Position numbers and translations under genes: made by a program. A model generated the notes under the pieces. That model was not told where the DNA came from. It worked only from the letters and a program-made list of their open reading frames with translations, and did no database searches. A stretch of 7,085 nt of DNA from an uncultured Lachnospiraceae bacterium (GTDB lineage: Bacteria > Bacillota > Clostridia > Lachnospirales > Anaerotignaceae). Location of the stretch: positions 1 through 7,085 of the forward strand of contig CALWSX010000143.1 in assembly GCA_944384285.1 (NCBI GenBank), written 5' to 3'. Shown here piece after piece: positions 1 to 5,162 of the stretch (within the stretch, counting starts at the first letter, position 1; every line of letters starts with the position of its first letter).

Positions 1-2096
1 ATACCGATGATTCTTGAACCGAAGATGATTGTTACTCTTCTTGATGCGTTATCCCATGTAACTGTAGCAACGTCTGAAAGAGCTTCTGTTACGGCTCTAA
101 CTGGGAGCATTGTGTAGTTGTCTTCTGAGATGTAAGCAACAGCACCGTTAAGATTGATTTCTTCTTTACCAGCTGTCATTGTTTCAGCACCGATTGTAAC
201 TTTGAGCTGTTTTGTGAATGTAGCGTCGTCCTGATCTCTACCAGCTGTGATAACTTTTACAAAGTCAGGGATAAGTTTAACTTCGTCTGTATCGAAACCA
301 ACTGTGTCAGATTTGTCACCTGTCATCTGGTTGTCTTTGTCGCTGTAGTTCTGGAAGAATGTATCATCTTTATCCTGAACTACTGATAATTTGTAGTCAC
401 CTGCTGCAAGTGATCTTCCCATGTATAATGAGAGGTTAGAAATTTTGATTTCTGCAGGAGTTTTGATTGATGGTTTGTCGATTGTAATAGCAAGTCTGCC
501 GCCGTCAGCTTTGATTTTGTCAACTTTAAGGTCGCCAGCTACTACTTCATATTCGAAACCGTCTTCAAAGTCCATACCTTCTGCTTCAAGGTAAAGAACT
601 TTATCTCTATCAAATGCGCCAGCGTAAGCTTCTTTGATAGTGATGTCGTTTATAGGTGTATTTCTGTAGTCGATTTTAAGTTCATTTGTTTTTGTTTCTA
701 CTGTGAATGGCATTTCAGCTTTAGCAACTGTGATTGTCTGGTCATCGCCAACACCTGTACCTGTTAATGTAGCTGTGATGTCACCTGTGAAACCTGGTTC
801 AACTGAAACGTTGAATTTCATTGATACTTCTGTTTTTCCTGTAGGATCAACAACTTCGTCTAAGTTAGAGAATTTAACTTTGTTTTCATCAATAGTAACA
901 ACCTGTTCTCCGCCAGCCTCGCCGCCGTTTTCTGTTGGGTCGTTATTTCTATCAGCTTCAAGAGCTACGTCAGAAATGTCATTGATAGTTTTGTCGAAAT
1001 CTGTGAAATCGATTGAGTTTACTCTAACTTCTTCTGGGAAGTGGATTTCTGTTTTTCTGTTTGCTAACCAAGAATCAGCAACTGTTTCTTTGATTGTAAC
1101 TTCAAGTGTTTCTGTGTCGTCAGAATCTTTCTGAGCACCTGAGTAGATAACTGGAAGTTCTTTATCTTCTACTGTGAAAGATACACCGTACTGTACGAAT
1201 GTACCAACTTCAAGAGTAGCTTTGTCGATACCAGCACCACTTACTGTGATTTCAGCGATATCGCCTACTTCAGCGTCGTCTGTACCATAGATTTTGATGT
1301 CTTTAAGAGAGATTTTTGATCTCTTAGAAGCATCTACACCACCTTTAGCTTCGATAGGAATGATAAGTGTTTCGCTATCATCTTCTAATCTTGCAGTGCC
1401 GTCAATTTCGAATCTGCCAGCTACGTCTGATAAGTTAACATTATCTGAAGCAAATTTGAATTCGCCGCCGAGTCTTAATTTGATTTCGCCTTTTTCGATT
1501 GTACCAGCAACTGTTTCGTCGATAACGATAGCTTTAAGAGCGCTTGTTGTTGAAGCTGATTCTGTAACGTCTACTTTCTTTTCAATTGTTGTAATTGTAG
1601 AACCTTTTGTAGCTTTAGCAAATACATATGTTCCTGAAGAAAGTTCAGAGTCACGTGGGTCGATTGTTACTTTAACATCGCCTTCATCTGTAGCTTCTGT
1701 TTTGCTTAAGTCAACGAAAAGTCTGTCGCCTTCTTTGAATTTAGCCATTTCTCCTGGTGGCATTGTGATAGCTAATTCTCTGTCTGATAATTTTTCAACT
1801 TTGATATTTGCATTTCCTTCAAAGTTTACAGCAGGATCTGTGTCTGCATCAAGGTCTGTTCTTGACATAGAATCTAACCATTTTGCGTTTTCAAGTGAAA
1901 GTACAAAACTCATTGCTTTGTCTTTTGCCCAATCACCGTCAGCGTTTTCAATTATAAGTCTTGTGTCAGTAATCTGATCGTCAACTTTAACAACAGCTAC
2001 TCTTGAAACTCTGTTGTCTGAGCCGGCGAAAGCTGTTGATGGTACTGTTGAAAGAACCATAGCAGCAGCTAATAAAAGTGCTAAACGTTTTTTCAT
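1..2096 (-). CDS. Secreted four-module stalk-domain (CuAO_N-like) protein, copy 1; 3' end off window
   Basis: The frame is open from an ATG at 2096 to the window edge, giving 698 codons plus 2 nt with no stop. By alignment with the complete paralog next door the whole protein would be about 756 residues. Residues 1-24 form a signal peptide (MKKR, hydrophobic core, cleavage after AFA). Four diverged modules of about 140 residues follow, opening near 47 (LIIEN), 190 (IVIDE), then VTIKE and ITIKE. The C-terminal stalk domain follows: the first half (YTMLPVRAVTEAL, WDNASRRVTII) is visible and the second half is cut off. No LPxTG, SLH or transmembrane anchor is visible. The ATG follows AAGGAGG (2106-2112) by 9 nt. 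Codon choice is strongly biased, with many C-ending AAC, GAC, TTC and GGC codons, unlike queG/recU and more so than copy 2; this suggests high expression. An extracellular or envelope structural role is inferred; the exact function is unknown. Confidence 0.9.
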   Translation of the reverse strand, partial: MKKRLALLLAAAMVLSTVPSTAFAGSDNRVSRVAVVKVDDQITDTRLIIENADGDWAKDKAMSFVLSLENAKWLDSMSRTDLDADTDPAVNFEGNANIKVEKLSDRELAITMPPGEMAKFKEGDRLFVDLSKTEATDEGDVKVTIDPRDSELSSGTYVFAKATKGSTITTIEKKVDVTESASTTSALKAIVIDETVAGTIEKGEIKLRLGGEFKFASDNVNLSDVAGRFEIDGTARLEDDSETLIIPIEAKGGVDASKRSKISLKDIKIYGTDDAEVGDIAEITVSGAGIDKATLEVGTFVQYGVSFTVEDKELPVIYSGAQKDSDDTETLEVTIKETVADSWLANRKTEIHFPEEVRVNSIDFTDFDKTINDISDVALEADRNNDPTENGGEAGGEQVVTIDENKVKFSNLDEVVDPTGKTEVSMKFNVSVEPGFTGDITATLTGTGVGDDQTITVAKAEMPFTVETKTNELKIDYRNTPINDITIKEAYAGAFDRDKVLYLEAEGMDFEDGFEYEVVAGDLKVDKIKADGGRLAITIDKPSIKTPAEIKISNLSLYMGRSLAAGDYKLSVVQDKDDTFFQNYSDKDNQMTGDKSDTVGFDTDEVKLIPDFVKVITAGRDQDDATFTKQLKVTIGAETMTAGKEEINLNGAVAYISEDNYTMLPVRAVTEALSDVATVTWDNASRRVTIIFGSRIIG

Positions 2097-2164
2097 TTAA
2101 GCTCTCCTCCTTGATAATAATAGAAAAGTATTTTTGAGAATTTTTGGTTAAACTTTAAAACTAA

Positions 2165-2188
2165 ATATTTGGCAGGCGTTCCAAATAT
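2165..2188 (-). promoter_or_regulatory. Leader hairpin in the 5' UTR of copy 1
   Basis: ATATTTGG (2165-2172) and CCAAATAT (2181-2188) form a perfect 8-bp stem around an 8-nt GC-richer loop (CAGGCGTT on the plus strand). It lies inside the predicted untranslated leader, about 70-90 nt before the start codon. No T tract follows on the minus strand, so it is not an obvious terminator or attenuator. It could stabilise the mRNA or bind a regulator; that is inference. No known riboswitch was recognised. Confidence 0.4.
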
Positions 2189-2233
2189 AAAGCAAATAAA
2201 CTATAATCAAACCTTCTCCTTAAGTACGTTTGA

Positions 2234-2262
2234 ATTGTATCATCTAATTTTTAAAAGGTCAA
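2234..2262 (-). promoter_or_regulatory. Sigma-A-type promoter of copy 1
   Basis: On the minus strand TTGACC (2262-2257), a 17-nt spacer and TACAAT (2239-2234) give a near-consensus vegetative promoter. TGA just before the -10 makes it an extended -10. Transcription should start near 2227, leaving a leader of about 130 nt. The paralog's promoter has the same layout and shares the TGATAnAATTCAA block around the -10. Confidence 0.8.
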
Positions 2263-2277
2263 TATGTTTTCCTAATT

Positions 2278-2293
2278 TGTAACATTAATGTAA
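2278..2293. promoter_or_regulatory. Promoter-proximal TGTAA direct repeat (11-bp phase), copy 1
   Basis: TGTAACATTAA is followed directly by TGTAA, so the two TGTAA half-sites are 11 bp apart, one helical turn. The pair starts 16 bp from the upstream end of the copy 1 -35 hexamer. The corresponding element before copy 2 (4880-4895) lies at the identical distance. This is a likely operator; the binding protein is unknown. Confidence 0.45.
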
Positions 2294-2300
2294 TATATAT

Positions 2301-2320
2301 TCCTGTATAATCCTGTAAGG
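2301..2320. promoter_or_regulatory. TCCTGTA tandem repeat (10-bp phase), upstream of copy 1
   Basis: TCCTGTATAA and TCCTGTAAGG stand head to tail with a 10-bp period. A close relative, TCCTGTAACA/TACTGTAAGA, occurs at 5011-5030 upstream of copy 2. The sharing of both half-site and spacing argues for a protein-binding site rather than chance, though A/T-rich DNA makes such matches easier. Confidence 0.4.
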
Positions 2321-2374
2321 CTTGATTTTACGTGCTTTTTACGAGTTATCTTTTTTTTTGAAAAACCTTTTTTT

Positions 2375-2396
2375 TGTAATATTGGTGTAATATTGG
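2375..2396. promoter_or_regulatory. Perfect 11-bp tandem repeat TGTAATATTGG x2
   Basis: TGTAATATTGG occurs twice with no gap (2375-2385 and 2386-2396). It lies about 150 bp upstream of the copy 1 transcription start, just past the terminator tail of copy 2. The variant TGTAATATTCG/TGTAATA at 5043-5060 upstream of copy 2 has the same 11-bp period. It is probably a distal member of the same operator family. Confidence 0.4.
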
Positions 2397-2408
2397 ACAA
2401 ATTTTTTT

Positions 2409-2445
2409 AAGAAAAAGAAATAAGCGAGGGCTAAGCCCTCGCTTA
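2409..2445 (-). terminator. Rho-independent terminator of copy 2
   Basis: TAAGCGAGGGC (2421-2431) and GCCCTCGCTTA (2435-2445) form a perfect 11-bp GC-rich stem with a 3-nt TAA loop. On the minus strand it is followed by TTTCTTTTTCTT. It begins 17 nt after the copy 2 stop codon. The plus strand lacks a T tract after the stem, so the terminator serves the minus strand and separates copy 2 from copy 1. Confidence 0.93.
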
Positions 2446-2461
2446 AAATACTTTTCTAAAA

Positions 2462-4684
2462 TTAATTTAAAGTTGCTGTTTTTGTAGCGTCATCCCACTG
2501 GATTTTGTCATCGCCAAGACCTAAAGCGTATCCTAAGTCTCTTAATGGAATGTATGTCCAGTCGTTTTTGATTACAGCTTTTGATGACATAGGAAATTCT
2601 GTACCATTGATTGTCATGATGTTGCTGCCGATTGTCATACCGATGATTCTTGAACCGAAGATGATTGTTACTCTTCTTGATGCGTTATCCCATGTAACTG
2701 TAGCAACGTCTGAAAGAGCTTCTGTTACGGCTCTAACTGGGAGCATTGTGTAGTTATCTTCTGAGATATAAGCAACTGCACCGTTAAGATTGATTTCTTC
2801 TTTACCAGCTGTCATTGTTTCAGCGCCGATTGTAACTTTGATCTGTTTTGTAAATGTTGAGTCATCCTGATCTCTACCAGCTGTGATAACTTTTACAAAG
2901 TCTGACATAAGTTTAACTTCGTCTGTATCAAAGTTGTTTGTTCCGTTTGCTGCAACACCGTCTTTTTCATTGTAGTTCTGGAAGAATGTGTCATTTGTGC
3001 CACCGTAAACTGCTGATAATTTGTAATCACCTGCTGCAAGTGATCTGCCCATGTATAATGAAAGGTTAGAAATTTTGATTTCTCCAGGAGTTTTTACTGA
3101 TTCTTTATCAATTGTAATAGCAAGTTTACCTTTTTCTGTTTTTACTTTGTCAACTTTAAGGTCGCCTGCTGTTACTTCATATTTTAATCCATCTTCAAAT
3201 TCCATACCTTCTGCTTCAAGATAAAGTGTTTTACCTTTTTCTAAAGCACCTGGGTACGCTTCTTTGATTGTAATGTCATTGATTGGTGTATTTCTGTAGT
3301 CAATTTTAAGTTCATTTGATTTTGTTTCTACTGTGAATGGCATTGCTGCTTTTGCTACTGTTACAGTCTGGTCATCACCAATAGCTGTACCTGTTAATGT
3401 AGCTTTAATATCACCTGTGAAACCTGGTTCTACAGAAAGGTTAAATTTCATTGTAAGTTCTGTTTTTTTGCTTGGATCAATGATAGAGCTTAAGTTTGTA
3501 AATTTAACTTTGTTTTTGTCAATTGAAACGATATCCTGTGTTCCACTGCCGTTTTCCCATTTATCTTTATTAATGTATTCATCCTGTGGTTTCTGACCTG
3601 ATTTTAATCCGTCATAATCTTCAAAATAAACACCATTTACTCTAACTTCTTCTGGGAAATGAATTTCTGTTTTTCTGTTGCCTAACCAAGAATCAGCAAC
3701 TGATTCTTTAATAGTAACTTCAAGTGTTTCTGTATCATCGCTTGCTTTAGCACCTGAGTAGATAACAGGGAGTTCTTTATCCTGTACAGAGAAACCTACA
3801 TTGTACTGTACAAATGTACCAACTTCAAGAGTTGTTTTGTCAATACCTGCACCACTTACTGTGATTTCTGCTACATCGCCTACATCTGCATCGTCTGTAC
3901 CATAAACTTTAAGTCCTGAGATAGAAATTTTTGATCTACCTTTTGATGCATCTGCTGCTTTTACAGGAATTTCAAGTGTTGTACTATCTACAAAGTGATC
4001 TTTTGAAGGTGTTGTTGTCACTCTGCCTGATACATCGCTGAATTTATATGCTGAAGATGTATCAAATTTGAAGTCACCTGAAAGTCTTAATTTAATTGTA
4101 CCTTCTGTAATTGTACCAGCTACTGTTTCATCAATAACGATAGGTTTAATTTTGCTTGTTGTACCTGATGATTCTGTAAGATCTACTTTCTTTTCAATAG
4201 TTGTGAGTGTAGAACCACCTGTTGCTTTTGCATATGTGTATGTTCCTGATGAAAGTTCAGAATCACGTGGGTCAACTGTTACTTTAATATCACCATTCCC
4301 TGTAGCTTCTGTTTTTAATGGAATAGTAAGTTTTTTGCCTTCAGCTGGAATTTCTGTTGAGTCAACTGTAATAGCAATTTCTCTGTCGCTTATTTTCTGA
4401 ATATCACTATCAGATTGTGCTAAAGGTGTTCCATTACTTTCGATATCACCTTTTGAAAGGTCTAACCATTTTGCGTTTTCAAGTGAAAGAACAAATTTTA
4501 AGTCCTCTGATGTATTCCAATCACCGTCTTTGTTTTCAATAATAAGATTTACATTTTCAATTTTTTCATCTGTTTTAACAACAGCAACTCTTGAAACTCT
4601 GTTGTCTGATCCTGCAAATGCTGTTCCTGGTACTGCTGAAATAACCATTGCAGCTGATAATACGAATGCTAAATGTCTTTTCAC
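2462..4684 (-). CDS. Secreted four-module stalk-domain (CuAO_N-like) protein, copy 2 (complete)
   Basis: The 740-residue protein is exported: residues 1-24 form a signal peptide ending AFA before GSDNRVSR. Four diverged modules open with a shared beta-strand motif at about 47 (LIIEN), 182 (IVIDE), 323 (VTIKE) and 471 (ITIKE), a period near 140. Each has a later GxIxVT/GDIKAT-like strand pair; an Ig-like beta-sandwich fold is inferred. Residues about 613-740 are a stalk domain of the copper amine oxidase N-terminal type, with the halves YTMLPVRAVTEAL...WDN (645-667) and WTYIPLRDLGYALG...WDD (709-732). No catalytic oxidase part, sortase signal, SLH domain or membrane anchor is present. The start is GTG, set by AAGGAGG 10 nt upstream and by the MKRH signal peptide. 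Copy 1 is a tandem paralog, identical over 119 nt at the aligned 3' region. An envelope structural or adhesive role is inferred; function unknown. Confidence 0.93.
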   Translation of the reverse strand: MKRHLAFVLSAAMVISAVPGTAFAGSDNRVSRVAVVKTDEKIENVNLIIENKDGDWNTSEDLKFVLSLENAKWLDLSKGDIESNGTPLAQSDSDIQKISDREIAITVDSTEIPAEGKKLTIPLKTEATGNGDIKVTVDPRDSELSSGTYTYAKATGGSTLTTIEKKVDLTESSGTTSKIKPIVIDETVAGTITEGTIKLRLSGDFKFDTSSAYKFSDVSGRVTTTPSKDHFVDSTTLEIPVKAADASKGRSKISISGLKVYGTDDADVGDVAEITVSGAGIDKTTLEVGTFVQYNVGFSVQDKELPVIYSGAKASDDTETLEVTIKESVADSWLGNRKTEIHFPEEVRVNGVYFEDYDGLKSGQKPQDEYINKDKWENGSGTQDIVSIDKNKVKFTNLSSIIDPSKKTELTMKFNLSVEPGFTGDIKATLTGTAIGDDQTVTVAKAAMPFTVETKSNELKIDYRNTPINDITIKEAYPGALEKGKTLYLEAEGMEFEDGLKYEVTAGDLKVDKVKTEKGKLAITIDKESVKTPGEIKISNLSLYMGRSLAAGDYKLSAVYGGTNDTFFQNYNEKDGVAANGTNNFDTDEVKLMSDFVKVITAGRDQDDSTFTKQIKVTIGAETMTAGKEEINLNGAVAYISEDNYTMLPVRAVTEALSDVATVTWDNASRRVTIIFGSRIIGMTIGSNIMTINGTEFPMSSKAVIKNDWTYIPLRDLGYALGLGDDKIQWDDATKTATLN
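2637..2755. repeat. 119-bp perfect repeat shared with window positions 1-119
   Basis: These 119 bases are identical to bases 1-119 and encode the middle of the stalk domain in both paralogs. The match may continue beyond the left edge. Only about five mismatches occur in the next 90 bases, while the rest of the two genes differ often at synonymous sites and carry indels. This is the most conserved part of a roughly 2.1-kb tandem duplication (1-2096 against 2637-4684). Confidence 0.9.
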
Positions 4685-4701
4685 TACGACATCTCCTCCT
4701 T
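4682..4701 (-). promoter_or_regulatory. Ribosome binding site and GTG start of copy 2
   Basis: AAGGAGG (4701-4695) lies 10 nt before GTG at 4684. An ATG at 4692-4690 sits only 2 nt after this site and reads ATG-TCG-TAG. Its stop shares a base with the GTG (TAGTG). GTG is therefore the only start that gives the conserved MK(R/K) signal peptide. Copy 1 has an ordinary ATG at the equivalent place. Confidence 0.75.
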
Positions 4702-4835
4702 ATTGTAAATAAAAATTTTTAATCATATTCCTCTTTGATATTAAAGATTTATGAAAAACTAACTCCCATTTTTAATAGGGGTTACCTAAAACTAAATCTA
4801 GGATGTTTTCATCACGTCATCTTTAACATGATTGA

Positions 4836-4864
4836 ATTTTATCATTTAGCTCATTTTGAGTCAA
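4836..4864 (-). promoter_or_regulatory. Sigma-A-type promoter of copy 2
   Basis: On the minus strand TTGACT (4864-4859), a 17-nt spacer and TAAAAT (4841-4836), preceded by TGA, form an extended -10 promoter. Its spacing and flanks match the copy 1 promoter. The start of transcription should be near 4829, giving a leader of about 145 nt. Confidence 0.8.
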
Positions 4865-4879
4865 TAATTTAGGCTGTTT

Positions 4880-4895
4880 TGTAATTTTAATGTTA
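4880..4895. promoter_or_regulatory. Promoter-proximal TGTAA/TGTTA direct repeat (11-bp phase), copy 2
   Basis: TGTAATTTTAA is followed by TGTTA, an 11-bp period. It starts 16 bp from the upstream end of the copy 2 -35, the same as the 2278-2293 element before copy 1. TTAATGT is shared between them. The second half-site is degenerate. Confidence 0.4.
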
Positions 4896-5010
4896 GTTTA
4901 GTTCCTTTTTGGATATATTTAGGAGAATTTTTTAATTTTTTTCCATTTTTAAAAATATATAAAAATACAGTATAATATGTAGAAACACAAAAATAATTTT
5001 AAAATTAATT

Positions 5011-5030
5011 TCCTGTAACATACTGTAAGA
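5011..5030. promoter_or_regulatory. TCCTGTA/TACTGTA tandem repeat (10-bp phase)
   Basis: TCCTGTAACA and TACTGTAAGA are head to tail with a 10-bp period and resemble 2301-2320. The site lies about 150 bp upstream of the copy 2 -35 and about 50 bp upstream of the candidate queG -35, so it could act on either divergent gene. Its homology to the copy 1 region favours copy 2. Confidence 0.4.
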
Positions 5031-5042
5031 AAAATAGAATCT

Positions 5043-5060
5043 TGTAATATTCGTGTAATA
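5043..5060. promoter_or_regulatory. TGTAATATTCG/TGTAATA tandem repeat (11-bp phase)
   Basis: The two half-sites start 11 bp apart and match the perfect repeat at 2375-2396 except at two bases of the spacer. A further lone TGTAA follows at 5071. It is interpreted as part of the same operator set upstream of the paralogs. Confidence 0.4.
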
Positions 5061-5081
5061 AAGTCAAAAATGTAATTTTTT

Positions 5082-5109
5082 TTTGCATTTTAAGTTGTTG
5101 TTTTATAAT
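5082..5109 (+). promoter_or_regulatory. Candidate promoter of the queG-like/recU operon
   Basis: TATAAT (5104-5109) is a consensus -10. The best -35 is weak: TTTGCA (5082-5087) with a 16-nt spacer. Transcription would start near 5116, leaving a leader of about 47 nt. The A/T-rich context makes chance -10 matches common; another TATAAT at 4971-4976 lacks a good -35. Confidence 0.45.
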
Positions 5110-5162
5110 AAAAATAGGGTTAAAATAACAATATAAAATAAACATTTAAGGAATTAAAATAT

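Larger units (their letters stand above)
2097..2461. other. Intergenic region between the tandem paralogs
   Basis: This 365-nt A/T-rich gap has no credible gene. Read on the minus strand it contains, in order, the terminator of the upstream copy 2 gene, three paired TGTAA-type direct repeats, a sigma-A-type promoter, a leader of about 130 nt with a small hairpin, and the ribosome binding site of copy 1. Long T runs around 2352-2375 are otherwise unexplained. Confidence 0.8.
4685..5162. other. Divergent intergenic region between copy 2 and queG-like gene
   Basis: This 478-nt, very A/T-rich region contains no credible gene. It holds the leader (about 145 nt) and promoter of copy 2 on the minus strand, three paired TGTAA-type direct repeats, and a weaker candidate promoter and ribosome binding site for the plus-strand queG-recU operon. 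TAAAACTAAAT (4787-4797) also occurs in the copy 1 leader (2156-2166), a trace of shared leader ancestry. The stretch 4900-5010 holds nothing else recognised beyond A/T runs. Confidence 0.75.

Noticed and set aside
703..1977. Long open frames on the plus strand at 703-1134 and 1294-1977, opposite copy 1
   Set aside because: They are Ser/Thr/Val-rich antisense shadows of a strongly codon-biased gene, with no ribosome binding site and no family motifs.
2328..2375. Possible extra terminator around CGTGC-TTTTT-ACGAG and the T runs at 2352-2375
   Set aside because: The stem would be only about 3 bp and the perfect terminator at 2421-2445 already explains termination.
2278..2396. Short spaced repeats as a CRISPR array
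   Set aside because: Repeats are 10-11 bp head-to-tail pairs at irregular intervals without 25-40-bp repeats and unique spacers; an operator explanation fits better.
1..4684. Tandem 2.1-kb similarity as a mobile element or assembly artefact
   Set aside because: No transposase, terminal inverted repeats or target duplication are seen. The copies differ by many substitutions, indels, start codon and promoter details, so this is an old gene duplication.
2462..4684. Copper amine oxidase enzyme activity for the stalk-domain proteins
   Set aside because: Only the small N-terminal-like accessory domain is present, at the C-terminus; the catalytic domain with its topaquinone Tyr and copper-binding His residues is absent.
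2505..4712. Plus-strand open frames at 2505-2753, 3333-3596, 4068-4400 and 4530-4712, opposite copy 2
   Set aside because: They mirror those opposite copy 1 because the sense genes are homologous; compositions are antisense-like and no ribosome binding sites precede them.
4971..4976. TATAAT as a promoter for the queG-like gene
   Set aside because: No acceptable -35 lies 15-19 bp upstream and it is 190 bp from the start codon; the TATAAT at 5104 is better placed.
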